Source: Microcoleus sp. LEGE 07076 (lineage in GTDB: Bacteria > Cyanobacteriota > Cyanobacteriia > Cyanobacteriales > Microcoleaceae). Taken from it: a DNA stretch of 49,937 nucleotides. Below, piece after piece: positions 39,601-48,500 of the stretch (positions are counted from its first letter, which is position 1; the number at the start of each line of letters is the position of its first letter). The stretch covers positions 1 to 49,937 of the forward strand of contig NZ_JADEWV010000018.1 in assembly GCF_015207455.1 (NCBI RefSeq). The letters are read 5' to 3'. The translations under genes were made by a program, and so were the position numbers. Below the pieces are notes generated by a model. It was not told the DNA's origin and did no database searches. It was given only the letters and a program-made list of their open reading frames with translations.

Positions 39601-40169
39601 CACAAAGCATCGTTAACTTCCAGCCACTGACATTTTTCGACTTCATCAGGCAAAATTGGAGGAGCAATAATTGCAATTCCGACGAGGGAATTTTCGACTA
39701 CCGAGCGATATTTTTCTTCACTTTTTTGTAAAGCTTCTTGGTTGTGCTGTCGCTCTACCGCGTAGCGGAGAGATCTCCTTAATACTTCGCTGTCGATTTT
39801 TCGCTTGACTAGATAATCCTGAGCTCCTGCTTGGATTGACTTCACCGCTAGTTCTTCATCGTTACGGCCAGTCAATACGACGATCGGAGTATTGATGCTG
39901 TATTCTTGTATCTTGGCAATTGAACTTAAGTCTTGGCTGTCGGGCAGCGACAAATCTAATAAAATCACATCAAAATGTTCCCCACTCAAAATTTGCTGCG
40001 CTTTGCTGAGACGATCTGTACAGCTTACTGACAGCCTTTGGGGTTCAAGTTGGCTGACAGTTGTTTCTAATAATAATTCTTCGATCAGCTCGGCTTCGGC
40101 TTGATTGTCTTCTACCAAGAGAACTTTAAAGCCGTTTTGCTTTCCGGTTGAGTTCAAAACTGATATCAT
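33693..40169 (-). CDS. Giant hybrid histidine kinase REC-PAS7-GAF-PAS2-GAF-HisKA-HATPase-REC
   Basis: This 2158-residue soluble protein starts at ATG 40169. REC1 is about 14-140 (Asp72 in LLDLSLPDS). PAS domains lie at about 152-275, 288-399, 412-529, 539-642, 657-765, 774-884 and 894-1016; then GAF1 (1025-1184), PAS8 (1202-1316), PAS9 (1326-1434) and GAF2 (1451-1609, DRTVIYQFKSDWSGFIAVES). HisKA has LANMSHELRTPLNGILGYIQ (His1652), the ATPase has DTGIGIGQDKLEEIF and [13 protein letters not shown], and REC2 (about 1940-2060) has LMDLLMPVMDGWE (Asp1993). A C-terminal helical segment (LRLAAMGDIEAILEEIAKLE, then LKQIRDFLKQHL) resembles the tails of the other hybrid kinases here. Such size suggests integration of many small-molecule or redox cues; no ligand can be named. 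The 3' neighbour kinase lies 465 bp downstream on the same strand. Confidence 0.95.
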   Translation of the reverse strand: MISVLNSTGKQNGFKVLLVEDNQAEAELIEELLLETTVSQLEPQRLSVSCTDRLSKAQQILSGEHFDVILLDLSLPDSQDLSSIAKIQEYSINTPIVVLTGRNDEELAVKSIQAGAQDYLVKRKIDSEVLRRSLRYAVERQHNQEALQKSEEKYRSVVENSLVGIAIIAPPILPDEVEKCQWLEVNDALCNLLGYDRQELLHGDWERWSIPEDWQASLEQLNKIFAGESEGYVLDKRWRRKDGKIVYTRVSLRCIRCRDGSIDRMIKVILDVSDRYRYEDELKASQEFLNHTINATPDPIFVKDERHRWVVLNDAFCELMGKRREELIGKSGYEFLPAAQANFFEWQDEQIFQRSLPDETEVIFTDSQAKKRIISTKKTVFHKADCTKMLVGTMRDVTEYKRQQLALQESEARFKTMSDNVPGMIYQFRLSVDGKISFTYVSSGSVQLCNLRPEQIENNANLAWSAVYPDDRSDLERSIANSATTQQAWQHQWRQVVGERVKWLSGASQPQKQANGDIIWDGVVMDVTELKQTQQERDRFFNISLDLLCIAGFDGYFKRLNPAWSNVLDYSRAELLAQPFIEFVHPEDRAITIAEVEKLKKGNPVINLQSRYLCRDGSYKWLSWTASPFAEEGLIYAVARDVTLSKQAEAELRQSEATNRALLNAIPDMIFRCRADGTLVDFKPAKDLQALIPENNIFIGQKAQDILPAVLADKILSYNKGAADNGEIQIVEYQLLVKEQVCDFEARIVCCTEDEIIAIVRDITERKRSESALQRQAVAMAKTSDGIAMLNADGEVIYCNAARLKIFGYESVEELLGKSCKVFYEGAELERFEQEVMPALVQKGYYITEAVGCRRDGSKVPIDVSLTMLPDGEIICIVRDIAAKKKAEAELIDSKRFGDKIAEASPNILYVWDLIEQKTIYANASIYKVIGYTVEEIQALGPWMLSSLIHPEDAVKMPDYLQQVETGTEGDIFEIEYRIRHQDGSWRWIVSRDTVFAKTSEGKLKQILGTGTDITENKQAEDEIKLLLAATQAISQSADFHSALPDILRLLCSAIGWNFGEAWIPAANNTVLEHSETWYASDRDLDSFGSESKKIRFAPGVGVPGRIWSTQQVEWIEDISVVNNSFFARSQMAAAIGLKACFGVPIRASSEVLAVLIFCKRNRSIMEPRVVELAKAVATQLGSHIQRKQAEEELRKSEERWQLVLKGNQDGIWDLNLQTNQAFRSARWQEIIGYSGGEIDNCNSEWIDRIHPDDRDRVLAAIQDYLDRQTPNYAAEYRLQCKDGSYKWVLARAQAVWDEAGNPLRMVGSMTDISDRKQAELALLQVTQAVESTSDAIAIADLKGRSLYHNQAFIQRYGYRVEELNELGDRASLYVRPKTYKQIYKNIRQGRSWCGEVALQTKSGEAVIALVRADTIKDKNCNSVGLIAVITDITKRKESEALLRHQLKREQLAVAMLERIRSSLNLEEILTKAVEEVRHFLQVDRTVIYQFKSDWSGFIAVESVGESSLEIIGMEIYDPCFGEAYVSLYQDGRIRATDDVYNAGLADCYLSLLARLQVRASLVVPILQGENLWGLLIAHHCTGPRPWQKLEAECLKQLGVQLAIAIQQSILFQQAQTEIADRKQAEAALQLAAVAAESANRAKSDFLANMSHELRTPLNGILGYIQLLKPDKNLTAEQQESLNSVHQCGNHLLTLINDVLDLSKIEASKMELSPDNVHFASFIKSIVDLFQMRSQQKGIAFNYEQVSALPDCIFADEKRLRQILINLLSNAVKFTQSGGVTFKVGYAENWGEKSLQINSANSSLTAEIAAKTINLTANLDTPPGTQEARESIAAANKEQLPVAKIRFQVEDTGIGIGQDKLEEIFLPFHQVGDRNNFVEGTGLGLSISQKLVKMMGSQIYVQSTSGKGSIFWLDLDLPAVAQSSQLPSPQEKRRLVGFSGSQRKLLIVDDNEVNRAMLHRMLSRLGFEIAQATDGEDCLQKAQQFLPDLILMDLLMPVMDGWEATRLLRQLPELKDAVILALSASVYETTRQESILAGCNDFLTKPIQTNELLELLRLHLELEWIYEEGTETKKRKAKTPKISSEIAADDRAMVSPNSESVLVLLRLAAMGDIEAILEEIAKLEHSDPTLEPFVNHLRQLTKGFQLKQIRDFLKQHLS

Positions 40170-40563
40170 ATACCTTGTTATTTGTCATAAGGTAGTAGAG
40201 CTAACTATTATAGCATACAAATAATTAAATGCCAATTAAAAATGCCGCTAAAAATTGAAATATCTCTAGTTTAACAACTACAATGGTCTCAAACGACTGT
40301 GTTTGCGTTCTCACTAGGTTAAGCTGATCAGAAATAAAAACTTTGCGGTTGTGAAAACCTTGGTTAGTTAAATAAAGCTGCTTGGTGTTGTGTTTCTTGG
40401 GCGATCGGCTCACAGGGGGCCGATCGCGCGATCGAAACCCACCCTTTCTTGCCTTTCGATCGAGCTACCCCCACAATCCCAACGGTATCCCCGCACCGCC
40501 GGACGCCGGCGCCAAAAAAGCGGTGCCAACTATCTTCGACATTCATCGGTTTACCAGTTTTTT

Positions 40564-40569
40564 TTATAA
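40564..40569 (+). promoter_or_regulatory. Candidate -10 box TATAAT for ppsA
   Basis: A perfect TATAAT follows a T-run. The best -35 is ttcatc at 40542-40547 (16-base spacer), which matches TTGACA at only three positions. It would give a 360-nt leader. Weak, sequence-only evidence. Confidence 0.25.
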
Positions 40570-40822
40570 TAGCTTACATAAATTACCCACCGCCATTTCT
40601 TTACTTTTTGCAATCAAATAAAGTTTTACCCCGACTCTTGCCATCTAGGAAAAAAGTGATATTATTGAAGTAGAGATAATCAAAAACTAGCCCAATACAA
40701 CATCGAAAAACAACCGATGTTTTCGCAACAAAAATACATCAAATAATTCACAGTCCTTTGTTTGCTGTCCTTCGCACCTTGAAAAAAACGCAGACAAGCT
40801 CCCGACACAAGTCGCCAGCAGC

Positions 40823-40892
40823 TCAAAAGTTTAGACTGAGGTTCAAGCTCGCAGATTCATCACTAGAGTCAATTATTCAATCTAAAAAGTCA
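40823..40892 (+). repeat. Copy of dispersed TTTAGACT/CAGATTCATC repeat in the ppsA leader
   Basis: aaaagtttagactgaggttc, then gcagattcatcac and attcaatctaaaaag, follow the same order as 5348-5417. It ends 50 bp before the ppsA start codon. Confidence 0.45.
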
Positions 40893-40941
40893 AATTTCAA
40901 ATTGAATGACCGAATAGAGATCGAGTTGAGAGGAAAAAGCA

Positions 40942-43419
40942 ATGCTAGAAAAATTAGCAGTTCAACCAAAACAAGTTTTACTTCCCAAAGAAGAAGCCTT
41001 AATATTGTGGTTTGATGAAGTCGGCATCGGCGACATCCCATTAGTAGGTGGTAAAAATGCTTCATTGGGCGAAATGATTCAACAGTTAACCCCCAAAGGA
41101 GTCAGCGTCCCCAACGGATTTGCAACTACAGCACGCGCTTACCGCTACTTCATCTCTGCGGCGGGTTTAGAAGCAAAATTGCGTAAAATTTTTGCCGATT
41201 TAGATGTAGAAGATGTGCAGAACCTGCGACAAAAAGGCAAGCAAGCGCGGGCATTGATTTTGAATACACCGTTTCCGGCACAACTGCAAGCGGCGATCGC
41301 AGATGCTTACCAAAAATTGTGCGATCGCGAAGGCGAAGGTACCGACGTAGCAGTACGTTCATCAGCCACCGCCGAAGACTTACCAGACGCCAGTTTCGCC
41401 GGACAGCAAGAAACCTACCTCAACGTTCACGGCTGCACCAGCGTCCTCGAATGCTGCCACAAATGCTTCGCCTCCACATTCACCGACAGAGCAATTTCTT
41501 ACCGCCAACTCCGAGGTTTCGACCACTTAGAAGTCGCTTTATCAGTCGGCGTGCAGAAAATGGTGCGATCGGACTTAGCATCCTCCGGCGTCATGTTCAG
41601 CATCGACACCGAAACCGGTTTCAAAAATGCCGTATTAGTTACCGCCGCCTACGGATTAGGAGAAAACATCGTTCAAGGAGCCGTAAACCCCGACGAATAC
41701 CTCGTTTTTAAACCCACATTAAAACAAGGTTTTCGCCCAATTCTCGACAAACGCCTCGGCACAAAAGACATCAAAATGGTGTACGATCTCGGCGGTTCCA
41801 AATTCACCAAAAACGTCTCCGTAGCCCCAAAAGAACGCGGCAAATATGCCATTACCGACGACGAAATTCTGCAACTAGCACATTGGGCAGTACAAATAGA
41901 AGAACACTACTCCCAAGTCCGCGACACCTACACGCCGATGGACATCGAGTGGGCAAAAGACGGCAATACCGGCGAACTCTTCGTCGTCCAAGCGCGGCCC
42001 GAAACAGTACAATCACAAAAATCCGCTACAGTTTTGCGGAACTACAAATTGCAAGGTTCCAGCCCGGTTTTGGCAACTGGACGCGCCGTGGGCGAAGCGA
42101 TCGGACAAGGCAAAGCCCATATAATTTTAGACTCTCACAAAATCGCCGAATTTGAAGCTGGAGAAGTTCTTGTTACCAACAAAACTGACCCGGATTGGGA
42201 ACCGATCATGAAAAAAGCCAGCGCCATCGTCACCAATTCCGGAGGCCGCACTTGCCACGCTGCGATCATTGCCCGGGAAATGGGAATTCCCGCCATTGTC
42301 GGCACCGGCGACGCTACTAAAGTCTTGGAAAACAATCAAGAAATCACTGTTTCTTGTGCCGAAGGAGACGAAGGCAAAGTTTATTCCGGTTTGCTTCCGT
42401 TTGAAATACAAGAAAGTGCGATCGACAATTTGCCCCGCACCCGCACTCAAATCTTAATGAATGTCGGCAACCCAGAAGAAGCCTTTGGTTTGTCAGCAAT
42501 TCCTTGCGACGGCGTAGGGTTAGCGCGGCTGGAATTCATCATCGCCAACCACATCAAAACCCACCCCCTGGCACTGATTCACTTTGACGAATTGGCAGAC
42601 GAATCTGTGAAGCGTCGAATTGCCAAACTCACAGCCTTTTACGATCGCAAACCCGATTTCTTCACCGACAAATTAGCCCACGGCATTGCCACAATTGCCG
42701 CAGCATTTTATCCAAATCCAGTCATCGTGCGGATGAGCGACTTCAAAAGCAACGAATACGCCAATCTTTTGGGAGGGCGGCAGTTTGAACCCAAAGAAGA
42801 AAACCCCATGCTGGGGTGGCGCGGTGCTGCTCGCTATTACGACCCGAATTACCGCGAAGCTTACGCTTTGGAATGCCTTGCATTGAAGCGAGTTCGGGAC
42901 GAAATGGGCTTGACAAATGTGATTCCGATGATTCCGTTTTGCCGCACCCCTGATGAAGGGCGAAAAGTGTTGGCCGAGATGGCAAAACACGGTTTAGTTA
43001 AGGGCGAAAATGGCTTGCAAGTTTATGTGATGTGCGAATTGCCCAGCAATGTCATATTTGCTGACGAATTTGCTCGGGTTTTTGACGGATTCTCGATCGG
43101 CTCCAACGATTTAACTCAGCTAACATTAGGATTAGACCGAGATTCTGCTTTAGTCGCCCACATCTTTGACGAACGAAATGAAGCTGTCAAGCGGATGATA
43201 GAAATTGCCATCCGAGCCGCCAAAAAGTACGATCGCAAGATTGGAATTTGCGGTCAAGCGCCCAGCGATTATCCTGAATTTGCTCGCTTCTTAGTTGAAT
43301 TGGGAATTGATTCGATTAGTTTGAATCCCGATTCGGTTCTGAAAACTTTGTTGGAGGTTGCGAAGGTGGAGCGCGCGGGTTCGATAATGGATTTAGCGAC
43401 GGATGTGGCTCAGGTTTAA
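40942..43419 (+). CDS. ppsA: Phosphoenolpyruvate synthase
   Basis: This 825-residue protein catalyses pyruvate + ATP + water to phosphoenolpyruvate + AMP + phosphate (EC 2.7.9.2), a gluconeogenic step in the cytosol. The N-terminal nucleotide-binding half has VGGKNASLGEM, GVSVPNGFATTARAYRYF, VRSSATAEDLPDASFAGQQE and ASSGVMFSIDTETGF. The swivelling domain carries the phosphohistidine in SGGRTCHAAIIAREMGIPAI (His439). The C-terminal PEP/pyruvate barrel has NPMLGWRGAARYY, FSIGSNDLTQLTLGLDRDS and the catalytic Cys770 in ICGQAPSDYPEF. Length and motifs fit PpsA rather than pyruvate phosphate dikinase. The start ATG is preceded by AGGA at a suitable distance (gagaggaaaaagc). It stands alone and is followed by a strong hairpin. 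Confidence 0.96.
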   Translation: MLEKLAVQPKQVLLPKEEALILWFDEVGIGDIPLVGGKNASLGEMIQQLTPKGVSVPNGFATTARAYRYFISAAGLEAKLRKIFADLDVEDVQNLRQKGKQARALILNTPFPAQLQAAIADAYQKLCDREGEGTDVAVRSSATAEDLPDASFAGQQETYLNVHGCTSVLECCHKCFASTFTDRAISYRQLRGFDHLEVALSVGVQKMVRSDLASSGVMFSIDTETGFKNAVLVTAAYGLGENIVQGAVNPDEYLVFKPTLKQGFRPILDKRLGTKDIKMVYDLGGSKFTKNVSVAPKERGKYAITDDEILQLAHWAVQIEEHYSQVRDTYTPMDIEWAKDGNTGELFVVQARPETVQSQKSATVLRNYKLQGSSPVLATGRAVGEAIGQGKAHIILDSHKIAEFEAGEVLVTNKTDPDWEPIMKKASAIVTNSGGRTCHAAIIAREMGIPAIVGTGDATKVLENNQEITVSCAEGDEGKVYSGLLPFEIQESAIDNLPRTRTQILMNVGNPEEAFGLSAIPCDGVGLARLEFIIANHIKTHPLALIHFDELADESVKRRIAKLTAFYDRKPDFFTDKLAHGIATIAAAFYPNPVIVRMSDFKSNEYANLLGGRQFEPKEENPMLGWRGAARYYDPNYREAYALECLALKRVRDEMGLTNVIPMIPFCRTPDEGRKVLAEMAKHGLVKGENGLQVYVMCELPSNVIFADEFARVFDGFSIGSNDLTQLTLGLDRDSALVAHIFDERNEAVKRMIEIAIRAAKKYDRKIGICGQAPSDYPEFARFLVELGIDSISLNPDSVLKTLLEVAKVERAGSIMDLATDVAQV

Positions 43420-43445
43420 CTCTTTTGGTTTTTGACAAAAAGCGG

Positions 43446-43505
43446 GTTTGTAGTGGGGACTAGAGTCCTCAGATATTTATGAGGACTAAACTCCTCACTA
43501 CAAAC
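43446..43505. terminator. Long hairpin after ppsA, also a dispersed GTAGTGAGGACT-type repeat
   Basis: gtttgtagtggggactagag plus tcctca (43446-43471) pairs at 22 of 26 positions with 43480-43505 around an 8-base loop, beginning 27 bp after the ppsA stop. There is no T-run, so Rho-independent termination is uncertain. The partial motif gaggactagagtccg recurs at about 43561. Confidence 0.5.
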
Positions 43506-43733
43506 CTCTCAATAAATCCCCTCATCGGCGCCAACAGCAACCGCCACCAGCAAACGTTATGAGGACTAGAGTCCGAACGATCAAACCTCCACCAGCAAAC
43601 GGTTAATACAGAAGCGACGCAGTTTGAGACTTGTCCGGGAACTTTCCTGATTTAACACCGTCTTTCGGCAGATGATTTTATGTTGCCGATCGCCTAAATT
43701 AAAAGAAATATTATCTATATCAGCTCACTAAAT

Positions 43734-44054
43734 GTGCTAACTGTTCTCCTGATTATTTTCATAGGTTTAGCTCCGTCCCTGCTGTCTTTGTGGGTGATGC
43801 GCTCTGCCGAGAGCCAAGCCCGAGATAGAATTGCAGCGGCCAGGCTGGCTGTAGCAAACAGACCCTTGCCAAATCAACCCGCAACGGTCGATCGCACCTA
43901 CGTAGAAGGCCTCGGTTATCTGATCGGCGATATTACTTGCGAGTATAACGCCCGCTCTAATTACATCCGCTGTGCGGTCAATCCTGTCGGGCATTGTCTT
44001 GATTGTCGGTACTACCAAGCCAGAACTCTTGACGTTTGCGGTGAAAAGATATAG
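43734..44054 (+). CDS. Small membrane-anchored cysteine-containing protein (DUF6464-like)
   Basis: This 106-residue protein starts MLTVLLIIFIGLAPSLLSLW, a single N-terminal membrane segment or uncleaved signal anchor, then a basic region (RSAESQARDRIAAARLAVAN) and a C-terminal domain with GLGYLIGDITCEYNARSNYI, RCAVNPVGHCLDCRYYQ and a last Cys near the end. Five cysteines in this domain could form disulfides or bind a metal. The YNARS...LRCAVNP-type phrase resembles a family I recall as DUF6464, found only in cyanobacteria; that name is from memory. Function is unknown. The ATG at 43734 is the natural start. Confidence 0.8.
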   Translation: MLTVLLIIFIGLAPSLLSLWVMRSAESQARDRIAAARLAVANRPLPNQPATVDRTYVEGLGYLIGDITCEYNARSNYIRCAVNPVGHCLDCRYYQARTLDVCGEKI

Positions 44055-44468
44055 GTTGTATTGGGGCTGGTATCTACGCATATTTGCTGATGCAGTAATT
44101 CATAAGTTAGTATGTACTTACGTGTAAGGATTGTTGCTGTATCTTACTTCAGGACAAGCTCTGCCAAAACTCAGCAATTAAAATTTAATCGAGCAGTATT
44201 GCTGGGTTAAAGTTGTGATAACTGGCATACTGCGATCGGTGTGTTTCTAATTGAGGACTTGCGATCAGAAACCAGGTTTAGAGAATAAATCTGAGTTGGG
44301 TTGCCAGAACTATAGGAACAAATCCGGTTTTTAGTCTCCTAGACGCAACTCCTGCGGTTAAAAAAATTAGCGAATAACAATCGCAATTAGCTGACGATCG
44401 CATCTGCAACTCGATTTCTCCCAAACATCATGAAAAAGTGTGCACAAACAATTGTCAGGAGCATTGAC

Positions 44469-44766
44469 CGAAAAAATGGGATACAAGCCCCCTCCTTTTA
44501 GGAGGGCTTTGTGTGAGAATATTCCGATCCTCAAAGGATCTCGCTCGCTCAAGACACGTTGAAACAGCACTCTCAATCGGAGCTCTTCTTAGAGAGAGCC
44601 AAATGGTCAATGGTTAAATCAAACCCGGAAGTTTGAGTTAAAAGTCGCCATCTTAGCATTGGGAGGCTTTAAACTGACAAACCCCCGAAAGTAAGACTAT
44701 GTAGATAGCACATCCCGATGAACCCTCAAGCATCACCGCACATGAAAGGGCGGTGAGTATGTCAAC
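44469..44766 (+). mobile_element. Miniature IS200/IS605-like element (no tnpA or tnpB)
   Basis: A TTGAC (44464-44468) is followed by about 16 nt and then hairpin aagccccctcc/ggagggctt (44485-44510), the arrangement of an IS200/IS605 left end next to its target site. At the other side, caccgc/gcggtg (44734-44755) is followed by agtatgtcaac, the form of many IS605-type right ends. Nothing in the 298 bp between encodes TnpA or TnpB. The assignment rests on remembered end patterns, not on alignment. Confidence 0.45.
44560..44766 (+). ncRNA. Candidate omega-RNA (TnpB guide RNA scaffold) at the element's right end
   Basis: The stretch ending gatgaaccctcaagcatcac, hairpin, gtgagtatgtcaac looks like the 3' scaffold of TnpB-associated RNAs, which extend to the transposon right end and continue into flanking DNA as guide. 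Internal complementarity is visible (ctctct/agagag around 44575-44600; caaacccggaagtttg). The 5' boundary is a guess. No cognate TnpB is in the window. Confidence 0.35.
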
Positions 44767-45535
44767 TCAAATAAAAGCTCGCTAGAAGACTTTAAGTTGA
44801 CGGTTTGAGAATTGGCTTGTGGGCTATACCAATCTGTTTTTGCACACAGAAACGCAGTCTCAAACCCTAATAGTTGTCTTTAGACTGCAACTCATAAATT
44901 TTTAAGACAACTCGCCGACACAGGGTATGTATATTTCAGTTGAATCACAGGTTTTGGACACTCCCCGCCCAATTATGTCCGGGCGATCGCTCCGTAGCAA
45001 TCCCATCTTTAATTAAATTCTGGTAGCGATCGCTTACACAGCTGGCACACCAAAACCTAAGAAACCGGGTTTTTTACCGGGAGTGAGGGTTGCAAGCAAG
45101 TCTTTTTGTCTGTCTAGCCCGGTTTGTAAGTTCAAAAATGGTGCAGTGAAATTTCTCGGAAAACCAAGTCCATTGGACGATCGACAGAAACCTGATCAAA
45201 TAAATTTTTGATAATTCCTGTTATTGTCTGCTGCCGGATGTAAGAGGTTTGTATGTAAAACAATACCCTTGCTTACAGAAAGCCGAAGGCAAAAGATCAT
45301 CCCATAGATAGATTGATTCTTGGCATTTCAATTTCCAATATTCAGCCACACTGGCAATATTTGCAATGCTATCAAAGAGCAAGATAGCGCAGCTTTGTGC
45401 TGAGTAAAATCCGCCGGCAGCTCTCGAACGCACTCAAGCAGCAGAGCCTCTAACTCTGCAATTAAACCCTTTCTTCTGGTGATAAATATCATCTTCAAGC
45501 GAGGATATTACAACAATTATTGAGGTCATTTTACC

Positions 45536-48500
45536 ATGCAAAGCATCTGCAACAAACCAATTATCCCTAGCCCAAAAATAGGTGATACAGCCCCAAGCAT
45601 GACTGGCGAAAACTCCCGAACAACAGCAACTAATCCTCAAAAAAAAATACCCCAAGTAAATGCAGGCAGGTGTTTGCCTTCCCCACAAATTGATGGCGGC
45701 GTAGGAATTGGGGACTCCCGCAGAGAATTTTTGCCAGCAACAGAACGGGTCAGCCACCCGAGTGTAAAAAATGTGCTTTTCCTTGATGCCAGAGTAGAAA
45801 AATACGGCAGCTTGGCGAGCGGAGCAACAGCAGGTACAGAAGTATTTCTACTCGACTCGACGCAGGATGGAGTCGAGCAAATTACCAGAATTCTGGCTAA
45901 TTGCAGCAATTTAGACAGCCTGCAAATAATTTCTCACGGTCGAGAAGCCCAAGTGCAACTGGGGTCGATCGCCCTCAACAGCGACAACATAGAAACCTAC
46001 AGCCATTTGTTGCAGCAGTGGGGAAAAGCCCTCAGCCAAAAAGGAAATATCTTGTTATGCGGTTGCAGCGTCGCAGCGGGCGAAAGCGGCGCAGCCTTCG
46101 TGCGGCGGCTGAACGCAATTACTGGTGCAGATATTGCAGCTTCCGACAACTTGACAGGAAGCGCGGCACTAGGCGGCGACTGGGAATTAGAATTTTCGAC
46201 AGGGGAAATCGAGGCGAGTATCGCCATTGAAAAAGCAGTGCTCGAAGCATACAGCTACACGCTCGGCACATTAGTTAACGAAACTTTCAAGAACGCCACA
46301 GTTAGGGGGCCTTGGATTTACGGGGGAACAGGCGGTGCGCTCTTCGATCCCACCAGCACAGTGGCAGCAGTCGCTCAACCTATCCCCGGCATTACCGGAG
46401 GCAGCGTATCCGGCATACTTCCGGCTTTTGGCGGGCGGGCTCCGGGAGAGGGGGCTCTGCAACTAACTCCAGCAGAAAACTTTCGGGAAGCCTTCGTTAT
46501 CTACAACAACCCCATTCCTTCAACCGACGGTATCAGAGTTAAGTTTGATATTTATTCCTACGGTTCAAGCGTGATACCTACTGATACGACCCCCGACAGT
46601 CGTATTGCCGCTCAGCCTGCGGACGGCCTGGGTTTCTTCTTGATTGACGGCAGCGCCAGCCCAACCAGGCCAGGAGGTTATGGCGGTTCTCTGGGCTACG
46701 CTCCGCAAGACAATGGTGCTACCAGCGGTATTCTCGGAGGTTATCTAGGTATTGGACTTGACGAGTACGGCAATTTTTCAAGAAACGCAGAAGGGCGGAC
46801 AGGCCCGGCGCCGGCTCCAATTCCCAACTCCTCTCTTGGCGATTTCAGACCTGACTCAGTAACGCTCAGAGGCAGGGAAGCCAACAACTATCCGTTTTTA
46901 ACAAATGCGATAGTTCCCTTCGGCATCGATAACATTCCTACGGCGATTCAATTTACCAACCCTCCTAACAACACTTTTAACTTCAGCAATACCTTCACGA
47001 ACAATCGGGATCAAGCCAGAAGAGCCATTCAAGTGACGCTGAATCCATCTAACGATCCGGTAGAACCCAATCGCCTGACTGTTGCCTTCGATGAAAACTT
47101 TGACGGCATCTACGAAACTACACTGATCGACATCGACAACTTGGCAACCGCCAACGGCCCAGTACCGCGAAATTTCAAATTTGGTTTTGGCAGTTCCACA
47201 GGAAGTTCTAGCAACATTCACGAACTTCAAAACGTGGTAGTCGAGACGGTGAATCCTCCGACTATCTCGGCTGACGTGAGCACGATCAAGACTGGCCCGG
47301 AGTTCGTCAAGGCCGGGAGCAGCATTACCTACACGATTACTACCGTCAACAAAGGGCCAGCGCCCGCTACAGATGTCTTGATTCAAGACGAAATACCATT
47401 TGAGCTGCTCAGTCCTGGCGGACAGCCGCCAACAGTTATCAACGTCTCCAATAACGGCATTTACCAGAACCAAACGAAGTCTGTCAGATGGCCGTTAATT
47501 CCGGTTCTCAATCCGGGCGAGACTGTCACTTACAGCGTGACAGTTAATGTGCCGTCCACTTTAACCAGCAGCAGCAGTTTTTCCAACGTTGCATTCAGCA
47601 CCAGCTCGAATTTCGACCCCGACCTCAGCAACAACAGCGGTATATACCCGCCGGGGCAAGTCGATGGGCCTGGTGTAGTCTTTACCACAATTACCGGTAC
47701 GATCGCGGATGTAGTTACTACCAAAAGCGGCCCTTTGACTGCTCCGGCCGGGTCAACCATCACCTACACGCTGAACACGACTAATAGGGGGCCCGACCCA
47801 GCCACCAACGTGACCATCACTGACAGCATTGTTCCCGGTTTAACAGGAGTCAGCTTTTCCAACGGCGGGAGCTATAACGCACAAACAGGCATTGTCTCCT
47901 TTCCACCCGTGGCGACGCTGGCAAACGGGGAGACTGCGCCCCGCACGGTCAGTTTCGTTGCTCCAGCCAGCCTTAGCGCCATCAGCAACACGGCTCGGAG
48001 CCGATCGACCACTCCCGACCCGATCGCCAGCAACAACAACGGCTCCACCACCAACAAAGAGGGAACTCCCACTAACTCTAGTGTTACGACAACTATTACG
48101 CCCAACGCCGATCTGGCAACCACCAAAACCGGCTCTACCACTGCTGTCCCCGGCGGCTCGGTCAGCTACAGCATCGCCACGATCAACTTAGGTCCTAGTC
48201 CCGCAGAATCCGTAACCATCACAGACAGCATCGTTCCCGGGTTAACGGGAGTCACGGCATCTAACGGCGGCGTTTACGATTCAGCGACGGGCATTGTCAC
48301 CTTCCCACCCGTGGCGATCGCCAGCGCTGGGACAGTCAACCGGACGATCGGCTTCACAGTACCGCTGACAGCAACTTCCATCAGCAACACTGCCAGAAGT
48401 AGCTCGATCACTCCCGACTTGACTCCCAACAACAACAACGGTACCAACCCCAACGCCACCGTGTCCACCAGCGTCAGTCCCAGGGCCGATATTATCACCC

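Larger units (their letters stand above)
40170..40941. other. Intergenic leader region upstream of ppsA
   Basis: This 770-bp region lies between the divergent giant kinase gene and ppsA. It contains a candidate -10 (40564-40569), a string of HIP1-like gatcgc sites near 40400-40460, and a copy of the dispersed AGATTCATC repeat (40823-40892) in the ppsA leader. Plus-strand frames up to 85 codons are not convincing. Confidence 0.55.
44055..45535. other. Long intergenic region with a probable miniature transposon
   Basis: The 1.5-kb spacer holds the IS200/IS605-like element at 44469-44766, a small inverted repeat gttgtctt/aagacaac (44873-44911) and an aagaaaccgggtttttt string near 45060. Short minus-strand frames (44367-44576, 45221-45757) have no recognisable features. 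No tRNA was seen. Confidence 0.55.

Noticed and set aside
44460-44780. Group II intron remnant
   Set aside because: No domain V-like hairpin or intron-encoded protein; the ends fit an IS200/IS605 element better.
45221-45757. Minus-strand frames of 70-107 codons around the start of the DUF4347 gene
   Set aside because: They conflict with the start of the large plus-strand gene and show no motif.
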